DNA from: Microvirga thermotolerans
Lineage (GTDB): Bacteria; Pseudomonadota; Alphaproteobacteria; Rhizobiales; Beijerinckiaceae
Length of the DNA stretch: 64,000 bases
NCBI RefSeq assembly: GCF_009363855.1
Contig: NZ_CP045423.1
Coordinates: forward strand, 372,001-436,000
Direction: 5' to 3'
Positions 17,181 to 25,837 of the stretch are shown here, piece after piece. Under the pieces are notes generated by a model, which saw only the letters and a list, made by a program, of their open reading frames with translations, did no database searches and was not told where the DNA came from. The translations under genes and the position numbers were made by a program. How positions within the stretch are numbered: position 1 is the first letter of the stretch; each line of letters starts with the position of its first letter.

Positions 17181-17255
17181 GCGGGTGTAGCTCAGGGGTA
17201 GAGCACAACCTTGCCAAGGTTGGGGTCGAGGGTTCGAATCCCTTCGCCCGCTCCA
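17181..17255 (+). tRNA. tRNA-Gly (anticodon GCC)
   Basis: A complete 75-base cloverleaf. The acceptor stem gcgggtg pairs with cgcccgc (one G-T pair). The D arm is gctcaggggtagagc. The anticodon stem caacc/ggttg encloses ttgccaa, giving anticodon GCC. The T arm is gaggg-ttcgaat-ccctt. CCA is encoded (17253-17255). A strong intrinsic terminator follows at 17277. Confidence 0.97.
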
Positions 17256-17276
17256 AATTTCCAGGCGATTCGTCGA

Positions 17277-17310
17277 AAAGGCCGCAACCGTGCGGCCTTT
17301 CGCGTTTTTC
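17277..17310 (+). terminator. Intrinsic terminator after tRNA-Gly
   Basis: A perfect 10-bp stem (aaaggccgca / tgcggccttt) with an accg loop is followed by cgcgttttt. It ends tRNA transcription and probably also faces the convergent DUF1028 gene. Confidence 0.85.
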
Positions 17311-17369
17311 GGCCCTGCCTTCGCCCGTGCAGGGCCGCGGGCGGCCCGATTCGCCGGCCCGCGGCCGGT

Positions 17370-18089
17370 TCAGGCCTGCGCCCGCTCCGCCTCCATCGAT
17401 TGCGCGATCCGCCGCTCGATCTCGTCGCGGTCGACGATCCCCGAGGGATTCGCCTTGGAGGGCATGAACTTGCGGTAGTGCAGGTAGCGCCCGCGGCTCA
17501 CCTCCTCGAGGCGCGCCAGCTCGCTCAGGGGATCCGCATGGTCGTCCACGCGGATGTCGAGATAGGGATACTCCTCCTCGTCGTGGATCAGGATCGCGGC
17601 CGACTGCCTGCCGCGCTTGTCGCCGCCGGCCGCCTCGCCCGCCTTCAGGGCCGCCAGGAAGCGCCGCGCGAGGGGCAGGTCCGCCGCCGCCTCGAAGGCG
17701 CGCGCAGTCTCGGCGATCACCTCTTCGCCCGCCAGCATGTTGCCCGCGACCGAGAAGGTGTCGCGGATCAGGTGTCCGCACCAGGGCACGCAGTCCGCGC
17801 CCGTATGGGCCGCGAAGCGCCCCTGCCGGTCCATCACGTGGACCTGGCGCTGCCCTCTTCCCTCGTCGGCCGCCGTCAGGATGCGGATCGCATCCTCCGC
17901 CGGGGCGCCGGCCCGCAGCAGCTCGAGCCCGCGGTAGCCGTAGTAGGGATTGACGAAGGCCTGGGTGGCGATCGCCCCCACGCCCGTGGCGACGAAGGGC
18001 ACCCGCGCCCCCACCGCGAAGGCGCAGGTCGCGACAGCGATCCCGATGTGCCCCGTCTTCGGGTCCCTGGCTACGATCGACCACGTCAT
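17370..18089 (-). CDS. DUF1028 family protein (Ntn-hydrolase-like)
   Basis: A 239-residue protein starting MTWSIVARDPKTGHIGIAVA, the standard DUF1028 opening, with GVGAIATQAFVNPYYG and FSVAGNMLAGEEV. Members resemble Ntn hydrolases and are often next to peptide or amidase genes, but no activity is established. The ATG at 18089 is chosen over 18125 because AAGGA lies 6 bases upstream and because it is the family's start. The C-terminal third is acidic and carries no extra domain. Confidence 0.88.
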   Translation of the reverse strand: MTWSIVARDPKTGHIGIAVATCAFAVGARVPFVATGVGAIATQAFVNPYYGYRGLELLRAGAPAEDAIRILTAADEGRGQRQVHVMDRQGRFAAHTGADCVPWCGHLIRDTFSVAGNMLAGEEVIAETARAFEAAADLPLARRFLAALKAGEAAGGDKRGRQSAAILIHDEEEYPYLDIRVDDHADPLSELARLEEVSRGRYLHYRKFMPSKANPSGIVDRDEIERRIAQSMEAERAQA

Positions 18090-18401
18090 GCCGTTTCCTT
18101 TCATGCCGCCGGAGTTTCGGAGCATTCAAGCAAGCCGCCCGAACGAATGCAAAGGCCGAGTTCGGGAAAGGTATGATATAACGGGGGTAGTATAAGCAAA
18201 TATTCCGGGGAAATCGGACTCCGATTCTGCTTTTCGGCAACACATGAGCCCAGGAAGACGAAAGATGAGGCCAAATAACGGGCTTGTCGTCTTCCTTTAA
18301 GAGGTTGTTCACGCGCGGATGCGTTCCTGCTCATGCCTGTGGATTGTGCGCCAGGGGGGCGTGCGCTTCCCGCGGCGTTGCGGGCGGGCCAACGAAAGAC
18401 G
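18090..18401. other. AT-richer gap upstream of the chemotaxis receptor gene
   Basis: About 310 bases, noticeably richer in A and T than its surroundings (for example ggtatgatataac near 18171 and agtataagcaaatattcc near 18190). It contains an inverted repeat ggaagacga (18253-18261) / tcgtcttcc (18287-18295). It should hold the divergent promoters of the DUF1028 and receptor genes. No credible coding frame or known RNA family is seen. Confidence 0.55.
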
Positions 18402-20099
18402 ATGCGATTTCTCGACAACTTCAGAATCCTGACCAAGCTGGCGATTCCGGTGACGATCTTCGTCGCCGTCGCCGTCGGTCTGATCGCGATGGCCGTGACG
18501 GGCCTGGACACCTTGGCCTACGACGCACAGAAGATCGTCGACAACGACGCGCAGCGCCTCAGCCTGGTGCAGAGCATCAGCGCCAGGGTCAACGAGGCGA
18601 CGATCCAGGAAAAGAACATGATCCTCGCGCCCAAGGACCAGCCCGAGCGGATCCGGAGCGTGGAGAACTCGTACAGGAACGCCGTCCAGAAGGCCTCCAC
18701 GGAGCTCGATCAGCTGGTGTCCCTGTCCAGCTCGCCCGAATTCAGGCGGCTGAACGAGGAGCTGAAGGCGGCCGTCCTGACCTACTTCAAGACGCTCGAG
18801 CAGAGCATGGCGTTCTCGGTGGGCGGCCAGGAGGACAAGGCGGTCGAGCTGACGAACGGCACGGGGCGCAACCAGCGCATGAAGCTGCGCGAGCAGATGG
18901 CCCAGAGCATCGAGGGCATCGCCGGGGAGCTGCAGCAGGCCAAGGAGGAGGCCAACGCCCTCGCAAGCGCGACGAGATGGCGGCTCGTCGAGGCCGCCGC
19001 AATCGGGCTGGCCCTCGCCATCGGCCTCGTCTGCTGGATCACGATCTCCGGGGTGACGAAGCCGCTCTCCGCCGTGGCGGGCGCCATGGACCGTCTCGCC
19101 AACGGCGATCTGTCGGTGCAGGTGAGCGGCGCGCATCGCCGGGACGAGGTGGGCCTCCTGGCCCGGTCCCTCCAGGTCTTCAAGGACAATGCCGTCGAGG
19201 CCCGCCGCCTGGCGGCGGAGCAGGAGCGGGAGAACGAGGCGAAGATGCGCCGGGCGCAGGCTCTCGACCGGCTGGCGCAGGAGTTCGAGCGGAACGTCTC
19301 GGCCATGACCCAGGGACTGGCCTCCGCCGCGACGCAGATGGAGGCGACGGCGCAGGGGATGTCGGCGATTGCGGACGAGACCAACCGGCAGTCGGTGAGC
19401 GTCGCCTCGGCGGCCGGGCAGACCTCCGCCAACGTGCAGACGGTGGCCGCCGCCACGGAGGAGCTCTCCATCTCGGTGCGCGAGATCGCGTCCCAGGTGA
19501 ACCAGTCCTCCCAGGTGGCGGAGCGCGCGGTCGTCGACGCGCAGCGCACCAACGGGATCGTGCAGGAGCTCGCCAACACCGCCGAGAAGATCGGCACCGT
19601 GATCCAGCTCATCAACACCATCGCCGGCCAGACCAACCTCCTCGCCCTCAACGCCACCATCGAGGCGGCCCGCGCCGGCGAGGCGGGCAAGGGCTTCGCG
19701 GTGGTGGCGAGCGAGGTCAAGGAGCTCGCCAACCAGACCGCTCGGGCCACCGAGGAGATCGCGGCCCAGATCGGATCGGTGCAGCAGGCGACCCGGGACG
19801 CCGTCGGCGCCATCGACGGGATCGGCCGCACCATCGCGCAGATGTCGCAGATCTCCATGACGATTGCAGCGGCGATGGAGGAGCAGGGCGCCGCGACGGC
19901 GGAGATCGCGCGCAACGTGCAGGAGGCCGCCCGCGGCACCGAGCAGGTGACGGCGAGCATCGGCGACGTGAAACGCGGCGCGGGCGAAACGGGGGCCGCG
20001 GCGAGCCAGGTCCTCGGCGCGGCGCAGGAGCTGGCGCGCCAGTCCAACGGCCTCGGCCAGGAGGTCGGCAGCTTCCTCGCCAGCGTGAAGGCCGCCTGA
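18402..20099 (+). CDS. Methyl-accepting chemotaxis protein
   Basis: A 565-residue membrane receptor. TM1 is about residues 13-34; a periplasmic helical domain of about 155 residues (four-helix-bundle-like, with [20 protein letters not shown]) follows. TM2 is about 193-213, then a HAMP domain ([20 protein letters not shown]) and a signalling domain whose hairpin tip reads [20 protein letters not shown]. No C-terminal NWE(T/S)F-like pentapeptide for CheR/CheB is seen. The start at 18402 places TM1 at the N-terminus; an in-frame start at 18333 would add 23 non-membrane residues. No chemotaxis genes are nearby. Ligand unknown. Confidence 0.94.
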   Translation: MRFLDNFRILTKLAIPVTIFVAVAVGLIAMAVTGLDTLAYDAQKIVDNDAQRLSLVQSISARVNEATIQEKNMILAPKDQPERIRSVENSYRNAVQKASTELDQLVSLSSSPEFRRLNEELKAAVLTYFKTLEQSMAFSVGGQEDKAVELTNGTGRNQRMKLREQMAQSIEGIAGELQQAKEEANALASATRWRLVEAAAIGLALAIGLVCWITISGVTKPLSAVAGAMDRLANGDLSVQVSGAHRRDEVGLLARSLQVFKDNAVEARRLAAEQERENEAKMRRAQALDRLAQEFERNVSAMTQGLASAATQMEATAQGMSAIADETNRQSVSVASAAGQTSANVQTVAAATEELSISVREIASQVNQSSQVAERAVVDAQRTNGIVQELANTAEKIGTVIQLINTIAGQTNLLALNATIEAARAGEAGKGFAVVASEVKELANQTARATEEIAAQIGSVQQATRDAVGAIDGIGRTIAQMSQISMTIAAAMEEQGAATAEIARNVQEAARGTEQVTASIGDVKRGAGETGAAASQVLGAAQELARQSNGLGQEVGSFLASVKAA

Positions 20100-20130
20100 C
20101 GGGACGGCTCGACGTCTCCTCGAAACCGAG

Positions 20131-20157
20131 AGCCCGGTCCCGGACCGGGCTTTTCTT
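20131..20157 (+). terminator. Intrinsic terminator after the chemotaxis receptor gene
   Basis: A perfect 9-bp stem (agcccggtc / gaccgggct) with a ccg loop, followed by tttcttc, 31 bases after the receptor stop codon. Confidence 0.8.
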
Positions 20158-20360
20158 CAAGGGCGTTCGGGGAAATGCCCTCGCCCTGGCGCAGGCCGCG
20201 GGGAGCGTTCCCAAGGGGCGATGCCCGCCCCGCGCCGATGGCAAAGCCCGCGGCTGGGAGCGCGGGCCGGAAAACCGGGTCCTCTTTTCCGCAGGATGCG
20301 CTAGAGAGGGCCGTTTCCCGGATCCTTCCCGGAAACGGGCGCTCACGAGGGACTCGCGTC

Positions 20361-21320
20361 ATGGAACTGCCGCCGCTCCTGCGACAGGGCGTGGACGCCG
20401 CGCTGGCGGGCACCGGCCTTTCGGCCCTCGGCCGTGCGGCGGGCACGCTCTCGGCCCGCTACCGGGCGGAGGTGCGCGACGGACGGTTCCACCTCTCCGA
20501 CGACCTCGCGGCGCGGGCCTACCTCGCCACGCGCCTTCCCGCGACCTATGCGGCGGTGCGGGCCGCCATGGCGGCCGTCGCCGAGGTCCGGCCCGATTTC
20601 GCGCCCGAGAACCTCCTCGATCTCGGATCGGGGCCCGGCACGGCCTTCTGGGCCGCCATGGACTGCTGGCCGGGCCTCGGCCGCGCCCTCCTCGTCGAGG
20701 GCAGTCCCCCCATCCGCGCCTGGGGCGAGCGGCTGGCGCGGGAGGCTCCCGTGCCGTCCGAGTGGCGCAGCGGGAACGTGGCGAAGCCCCTCGCGGATCT
20801 TCCGCCCCACGATCTCGTGACCCTCGCCTACGTGCTCGACGAGCTGGCGGAGGGCGAGCGCGGCCCCCTGGTCGACCGGCTCTGGGGCCTCACCCGCGAC
20901 ACCCTGCTCGTCGTCGAGCCGGGGACGCCCGCGGGATGGGAGCGGATCCTCGCCGCGCGGGACCGGCTGATCGCCGCCGGAGCCTTCCTGCTCGCCCCCT
21001 GTCCCCACGCGGCCGCCTGCCCGCTGGTGCGGCCCGACTGGTGCCATTTCTCCCGCCGCGTCGCCCGCTCGCGCCTCCACCGGCAGGCCAAGGGCGGCGA
21101 GGTGCCGTGGGAGGACGAGAAGTTCATCTATCTCGCCGCCTCCCGCCGCCTCGGAGCCCGTCCCTCGGCCCGCGTCATCGCGCCGCCCCGTGCGGGCAGC
21201 GGCCAGGTGCGGCTGAAGCTGTGCCGCGACGACGGACGCGCGGAGGAGCGGCTCTTCACGAAGCGCGAGGGCGACGTCTTCAGGCAGGCCCGCCGGGCCG
21301 GCTGGGGCGATGCGCTGTAG
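20361..21320 (+). CDS. Rsm22-family methyltransferase-like protein
   Basis: A 319-residue protein of the Rsm22 family (mitochondrial small ribosomal subunit assembly and related bacterial proteins). It has a Rossmann-type SAM motif LLDLGSGPGTAFWAA (about 87-101) and the family element APCPHAAACPL plus DWCHFSRRV, where cysteines may bind an Fe-S cluster or zinc. YEDEKF-type sequence appears as PWEDEKFIYL. It likely acts on the small ribosomal subunit, but the bacterial function is not settled. The ATG at 20361 is the first in frame after the preceding terminator. Confidence 0.87.
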   Translation: MELPPLLRQGVDAALAGTGLSALGRAAGTLSARYRAEVRDGRFHLSDDLAARAYLATRLPATYAAVRAAMAAVAEVRPDFAPENLLDLGSGPGTAFWAAMDCWPGLGRALLVEGSPPIRAWGERLAREAPVPSEWRSGNVAKPLADLPPHDLVTLAYVLDELAEGERGPLVDRLWGLTRDTLLVVEPGTPAGWERILAARDRLIAAGAFLLAPCPHAAACPLVRPDWCHFSRRVARSRLHRQAKGGEVPWEDEKFIYLAASRRLGARPSARVIAPPRAGSGQVRLKLCRDDGRAEERLFTKREGDVFRQARRAGWGDAL

Positions 21321-21391
21321 GGCCGCCCGTTTGCCCGCGGCGGCGCTCACGTGCTAACGCCACAAGCTTCCAAAGGCGAGAACGCGAGACG

Positions 21392-23176
21392 ATGGCTGGC
21401 AAGAATCCGCTCCTCAGCGGCGACACGCTTCCCCTGATCCGCCGGCTCTGGCGCGACTGGATGCGGCCGCACGCCAGGACCCTGGCGCTCGTGCTCGTCC
21501 TCGTCGCCCTCGTCTCGGGCGCGACCGGGCTCTACCCGGTCCTGATCAAGGCGGCCTTCGACGCCTTCGCGGCCAGGGATGCGACGGCGATCCTGCTCGC
21601 CCCGCTCTTCGTCATCGCCGTCACCTCGGTGAAGGGCTTCTCGCTCCTGGCGCTCACGGTGCTCACCAACCGGGTGGTGACGCAGATCGAGGCCGACATG
21701 CAGACGGCCCTCTACGGGCACATGATCGACGCGGACATCGCCCAGATCGGGCGCGAGAGTCCGGCGGCGCTCACCCAGCGCTTCACCACCGACTTCCTGT
21801 TCATCAAGGAGGCGCTGACCCGCATCTCCACCGTGTTCCTGCGGGAGGTGACGACGATCGTCGCCCTCCTCGGCGCCATGCTGTGGATCGACCCGGTCCT
21901 GACCATCGTCGCCGGCGTCACCGTGCCCTTCATCGCCCATCCCATCGGCAAGATCGGCAAGAAGCTGCGCCGGGTCGCCATCTCCACCCAGGAGCAGACC
22001 GGCCAGATGGCGAGCCTGATCACGGAGAGCCTGGCGGGCACCCGCGTCGCCAAGACCTACGCGCTCGAGGGCTACCTCAAGGCCAAGGCCGCGCGGACCT
22101 TCGACGAGGTGCGCAAGCTCAAGATGAAGGCCGCCAACGCCCGCGGGCGGCTCGACCCGCTCCTGGAGGCGGGCGGCGGCTTCGCGGTGGCGGCGGTGCT
22201 GGTGCTGATCGGCCGGCGCATCGTGTCCGGCGGCAGCACGGTGGGCGACTTCACGGGCTTCGTCAGCGCCCTCATCCTCGCCGCCCAGCCGATCCGGGCG
22301 CTCGGCAACCTCAACGCCATCGTGCAGGAGGCGGCGGCGGCCCTGCAGCGCACCTTCGCGGTGATGGACGAACGCCCGCAGATCACCGACCGGGCGGGCG
22401 CGCGCCCGCTCGCGGTCGCGGGCGGCGAGATCCGCTTCAGGAATCTCGGCTTCTCCTACAACGCGGAGCAGACGGCGCTCCACCACGTGGACTTCACGGC
22501 GGAGGCCGGGCGCACCACCGCCCTCGTCGGCCGCTCCGGCTCCGGCAAGTCGACCCTCCTGTCCCTGGTGCCCCGGCTCTACGACGTGACCTCCGGGGCG
22601 GTGCTGGTGGACGGGCAGGACGTGCGGGAGGTCACGCTCCGTTCCCTGCGCAGCGCCATCGCGATGGTGAGCCAGGAGGTGGTGCTCTTCGACGACACGG
22701 TGCGGGCCAACATCGCCTTCGGCCGGCCCGGCGCCACGGAGGAGGAGATCGTCGCGGCGGCGAAGGCCGCGGCCGCGCACGATTTCATCCTCAGGCTCCC
22801 GCAGGGCTACGACACCGTCGTCGGGACGGGCGGCGGGCGGCTCTCGGGCGGCGAGCGCCAGCGCATCTCGCTCGCCCGCGCCTTCCTCAAGGACGCGCCG
22901 ATCCTGCTCCTCGACGAGGCGACCTCCGCCCTCGATTCGGAATCCGAAAAGCTCGTGCAGGAGGCGATCCGGAGGCTGATGAAGGGCCGCACCACCCTGG
23001 TGATCGCCCACCGCCTCTCCACCGTGCGGGACGCGGACAGGATCGTGGTGATGGAGGCGGGCCGGGTGGCCGAGATGGGCACTCACGAATCCCTCGTCGC
23101 CTCGGGCGGCACCTATGCCCGCCTGCACCGGCTCCAGCTGTCGGGCGATGCGGAGCCGGCGAGCCCGGCCGCCTAG
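21392..23176 (+). CDS. ABC exporter, fused permease/ATPase (MsbA-like)
   Basis: A 594-residue half-transporter. The N-terminal six-helix ABC membrane domain (about 25-310) is followed by an ATPase with Walker A GRSGSGKST, a Q-loop (MVSQEVVLFDD), signature LSGGERQ, Walker B ILLLDEATSALDS and the H-loop IAHRLSTV. It resembles MsbA/lipid A exporters and multidrug exporters; export of lipid A fits the lipid A fatty acid cluster 1.7 kb downstream, but this is inference. It lies 71 bases after the Rsm22 gene. Confidence 0.93.
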   Translation: MAGKNPLLSGDTLPLIRRLWRDWMRPHARTLALVLVLVALVSGATGLYPVLIKAAFDAFAARDATAILLAPLFVIAVTSVKGFSLLALTVLTNRVVTQIEADMQTALYGHMIDADIAQIGRESPAALTQRFTTDFLFIKEALTRISTVFLREVTTIVALLGAMLWIDPVLTIVAGVTVPFIAHPIGKIGKKLRRVAISTQEQTGQMASLITESLAGTRVAKTYALEGYLKAKAARTFDEVRKLKMKAANARGRLDPLLEAGGGFAVAAVLVLIGRRIVSGGSTVGDFTGFVSALILAAQPIRALGNLNAIVQEAAAALQRTFAVMDERPQITDRAGARPLAVAGGEIRFRNLGFSYNAEQTALHHVDFTAEAGRTTALVGRSGSGKSTLLSLVPRLYDVTSGAVLVDGQDVREVTLRSLRSAIAMVSQEVVLFDDTVRANIAFGRPGATEEEIVAAAKAAAAHDFILRLPQGYDTVVGTGGGRLSGGERQRISLARAFLKDAPILLLDEATSALDSESEKLVQEAIRRLMKGRTTLVIAHRLSTVRDADRIVVMEAGRVAEMGTHESLVASGGTYARLHRLQLSGDAEPASPAA

Positions 23177-23292
23177 CGTGGCATGCGGACCCGGAGATCC
23201 GCGTGGGCGGCAGGCAAGTCCGGCATTCGATACGTTATTACAATATTAAGGCGATCCTCTTAAAAAAGGCGGTGCTTTCCCGGAGGAGATCC

Positions 23293-23826
23293 ATGCTTCG
23301 CCAAGCCGTCGCAGCCGCCGCCTTCGCCCTTGCCGTTACATTCGCCGGAGCCTCGGGCGCCGCCGCCCAGGGACTCGTGCCCTGCGCCCGGGAGCACGGG
23401 TTCTGTCGGGTTCCCTATCCGACCCGCGTCGTCTACGGCGTCCCGGGGCGCGAGGCGGTGATGGACGTCGCCGGGCGCGGCATTCCCTGTTCCAACGAGG
23501 TCTTCGGCGACCCCGCGCCCGGCATTCCGAAACGCTGCGCCTACGTGGCCCGCTCCTACGGAGGCGGCTTCGAGAGGCCGCTGCCCCGCCCCCATCGCGA
23601 CTGGCCGGGCCGGCGCGGGGAGGTCCAGGAAATCTATGAGACCGCCGCCTGGCGGACCTGCGCCGGCGAGAACGGCTTCTGCGGCTTCAGGGGCGTCCGG
23701 CGCGTCCGCTACGGAGCCCATGGCCGCTATGCGGAGGGCGTCTACCGGGGCGGGGTCGGCTGCAACAACGGCACCTTCGGCGATCCGGTCCCCGGCGTGC
23801 GCAAGCACTGCCAGGTCCTGGACTGA
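23293..23826 (+). CDS. Secreted protein with two cysteine-containing repeats
   Basis: A 177-residue protein with a signal peptide (cleavage after about residue 25, GAAAQ). The mature part holds two copies of a roughly 50-residue module: CAREHGFCRVPYPTRVVYG with C..EVFGDPAPGIPKRC, and CAGENGFCGFRGVRRVRYG with C..GTFGDPVPGVRKHC. Each copy has four cysteines, presumably two disulfides. Similar modules are, to my recollection, appended to secreted glycosidases, which hints at sugar or surface binding. The ATG has GGAGGAG upstream. The stop codon lies in the first unit of a 15-base tandem repeat. Confidence 0.75.
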   Translation: MLRQAVAAAAFALAVTFAGASGAAAQGLVPCAREHGFCRVPYPTRVVYGVPGREAVMDVAGRGIPCSNEVFGDPAPGIPKRCAYVARSYGGGFERPLPRPHRDWPGRRGEVQEIYETAAWRTCAGENGFCGFRGVRRVRYGAHGRYAEGVYRGGVGCNNGTFGDPVPGVRKHCQVLD

Positions 23827-23871
23827 GAACTCTTGGACTGACAGGTCTTGGACTGACAGGCCTTGGATCGG
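23812..23871. repeat. 15-base tandem repeat, four units, spanning a stop codon
   Basis: Units read caggtcctggactga, gaactcttggactga, caggtcttggactga and a degenerate caggccttggatcgg. The first contains the stop of the secreted Cys-repeat protein. Because the period is 15, three TGA codons stand in the same frame, five codons apart. Confidence 0.9.
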
Positions 23872-23898
23872 CGCGACCTCCGCTGCGGGGCCGTGCCC

Positions 23899-24621
23899 TC
23901 ACTCCCGCCGCATGATCCGGTCGACCAGGATGTTCGACCAGAAGCCGGGCCGGAAGTCCCGCTCCAGGGCCTCCGGGTCGTAGACGGTCTCGACCCAGGT
24001 GAGGAAGGGCATGCCCCGGGCCTCGCCCTCCCTGCGGTAGCGCTCGAAGAAGGCGTCGAGGATGCCGGTCTTCGAGAAGCGGAAATGGCCGTAGCGGGCG
24101 GAGAGCTGGCGCAGGGCCTCCTCGACGCTGCGTCCCTCGTGCACCACGAGGTAGAGGGCCGCCACGAAGCCGGCCCGGTCGGCTCCCGACTTGCAGTGGA
24201 GCACCGCCGGATACTCGATGGTTTCGAAGAAGGCCTTGGCGGACAGGATCGTCTCCCGGTCCGGCGCGCCGCGGGAGCGCACCACGAACTCCACGAGATG
24301 GATGCCGAGCCGCTCGCAGATCTCCTTCTGCAGCTGCCAGGAGCCGTGCTCCCGCCCGCCGCGCAGGTTGACGATGGTGCGGACGCCCTCGTCCTTCAGG
24401 CGCGAGATCTGGTGCGGGGCGGGCTGGGCGGAGCGCCAGAGGCGCTCCGAGACCCGGTGCTTGTTGAGGTAGAGCAGGCGGAAGACCCCGTGGTCCACCA
24501 GCAGCATGTTGGCCCAGGCGCGCACGCGCCCGAGGGGGCCATCGACGGGCCTGTCCCAGCGGGCGATGCGCGCCATGCGGCGGGCATAGCGGGTTTCAGG
24601 CTTGAGAAACCTGTTGATCAC
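23899..24621 (-). CDS. Tyrosine/dual-specificity protein phosphatase
   Basis: A 240-residue protein with the Cys-based phosphatase signature HCKSGADR (nucleophile C143, R149) and an upstream WRSAQPAPHQISRLKDEGVRT element typical of the compact DSP/PTP fold. A candidate general acid is D121 (GAPDRET). The N-terminal 30 residues are basic and no membrane segment is obvious. The GTG at 24619-24621 is the earliest plausible start; an internal ATG (MARIARW) is an alternative. It is divergent from acpXL by about 290 bases. It could act on a sugar- or polysaccharide-related phosphotyrosine or a phospholipid; unproven. Confidence 0.85.
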   Translation of the reverse strand: MINRFLKPETRYARRMARIARWDRPVDGPLGRVRAWANMLLVDHGVFRLLYLNKHRVSERLWRSAQPAPHQISRLKDEGVRTIVNLRGGREHGSWQLQKEICERLGIHLVEFVVRSRGAPDRETILSAKAFFETIEYPAVLHCKSGADRAGFVAALYLVVHEGRSVEEALRQLSARYGHFRFSKTGILDAFFERYRREGEARGMPFLTWVETVYDPEALERDFRPGFWSNILVDRIMRRE

Positions 24622-24909
24622 GGCGATCCATTGTTGCGGTTGCGGCCCGGCGGACCGGGCCTGCGGCGTCGGCCGCCTTATCGGGCATCGACCGGCATTA
24701 ATCAATTCCGCCGTTCCGCGTTCCGGAATCCGCTCTTTTCCGGGCCGGACGGGCGCGCGGGACCCATCGTATCTGTTGCCGCCCTGCGCCCCGTCGTGTA
24801 AGGGGTGCGTTTCGATACAACCCCTCCTCGACGAACACGGCTGCCGGACCGGGCGGACGACGCCCGGGGCCCGTAGCGTCGAGACCAAGCACTTCAGGAG
24901 AGCGGCGTC

Positions 24910-25194
24910 ATGTCGTCCACCTTCGAGACCGTCGCCGGCATCATTTCCGAGACCGCCGACATTCCGCGCGAGCAGATCACGCCGGAAAGCCATGCCATCG
25001 AGGATCTCGGCATCGATTCGCTGGCCTTTCTCGACATCGCCTTCGCCATCGACAAGGCCTTCGGCATCAAGCTGCCCCTCGAGCAGTGGACGCAGGAGGT
25101 GAACGAGGGCAAGGCGCCGGCCGAGGAGTATTTCGTCCTCAAGAACCTGGTGGCCCACATCGACGCCCTCATCGCGGCCAAGGCGGCCTCCTGA
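24910..25194 (+). CDS. acpXL: Acyl carrier protein for lipid A very-long-chain fatty acid
   Basis: A 94-residue dedicated acyl carrier protein, longer than the usual 78. The phosphopantetheine serine is S37 in [19 protein letters not shown]. The downstream [20 protein letters not shown] is characteristic of AcpXL and absent from housekeeping AcpP. AcpXL carries the growing 28-carbon (omega-1)-hydroxy chain of rhizobial lipid A. It is the first gene of the cluster, with AGGAG upstream of the ATG, and is followed by fabZXL after 181 bases. Confidence 0.95.
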   Translation: MSSTFETVAGIISETADIPREQITPESHAIEDLGIDSLAFLDIAFAIDKAFGIKLPLEQWTQEVNEGKAPAEEYFVLKNLVAHIDALIAAKAAS

Positions 25195-25375
25195 CAGGCG
25201 GCCTCCCGACCGTCCTTCCGGCCGGAGCCCGCCCGGACCGGCCGAAGTTCCAGAAGCGTCCGCCCCACGGACGCGGCAGTCCCGGCGGGCCGCTCCGAGG
25301 CCGGCCCGGCAGGCGGAGGAAAGCCTTCTCCGCCCGATCCGTCCGGGAGGGGCAAGAGAGTGGTTCAAATCCCGG

Positions 25376-25837
25376 ATGCGTCTCGAATACTTTGAAATGA
25401 TCGATCGGGTGACGAGGCTCGACCGCGACGGCCGGCGGATCGAGGCCACGTCCACGGTGCCCCTGGAAAGCCCGGTCTTCGAGGGCCATTTCCCCGGCCA
25501 TCCCCTGGTGCCCGGCGTGCTGCTCACCGAGACGATGGCCCAGGCCTCCGGCTACCTGGTGCTGGGGCTCATGGACTTCACCCACATGCCGTTCCTCATG
25601 GGCGTGGACAAGGCGCGCTTCCGCACCTTCGTCGGACCGGGTACGGTGCTCGGCGTCGCGGCGCAGCTCGAGCACGAGGGCTCGGGCTATGCGGTGACGA
25701 AGGCAAGGATCACGGCCGAGGGCAAGCCGGTCTGCGACGCGGAGCTCCGCTTCCGGATCATGCCGTTCCCGGCCGGCATGGACGAGCTCATGCGGGCCCA
25801 GGGGCGCCGCATCGGGCTTCTCACGGGGGCAGCCTGA
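25376..25837 (+). CDS. fabZXL: 3-hydroxyacyl-ACP dehydratase of the lipid A long-chain pathway
   Basis: A 153-residue hot-dog fold dehydratase. The catalytic pair is visible: H38 in EGHFPGHPLVPGVLL and E52 in LTETMAQASG. It removes water from 3-hydroxyacyl-AcpXL in each elongation round. The third member of the canonical motif (FxGxxxxR-like) appears as VDKARFRTFVGPG. The stop codon overlaps the fabF2XL start by one base (TGATG), so translation of the two is coupled. Confidence 0.93.
   Translation: MRLEYFEMIDRVTRLDRDGRRIEATSTVPLESPVFEGHFPGHPLVPGVLLTETMAQASGYLVLGLMDFTHMPFLMGVDKARFRTFVGPGTVLGVAAQLEHEGSGYAVTKARITAEGKPVCDAELRFRIMPFPAGMDELMRAQGRRIGLLTGAA

Noticed and set aside
18284-21350. Long plus-strand frame before the ABC exporter, reading through the receptor and Rsm22 genes in another register
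   Set aside because: Only the part from 21392 encodes a recognisable protein. Upstream residues are Arg/Gly/Pro-rich shadow sequence.
21392-23176. Assignment of the ABC exporter as the lipid A flippase MsbA itself
   Set aside because: Sequence fits the MsbA-like class but not uniquely; many multidrug exporters look the same, so no gene symbol is given.
24396-24900. Several short frames in the phosphatase-acpXL intergenic area
   Set aside because: They lack ribosome-binding sites, have shadow composition and no family resemblance.
25345-25375. A T-arm-like stretch (gtggttcaaatcccgg) near fabZXL
   Set aside because: No acceptor, D or anticodon stem can be folded around it; it is a chance match in the fabZXL leader.
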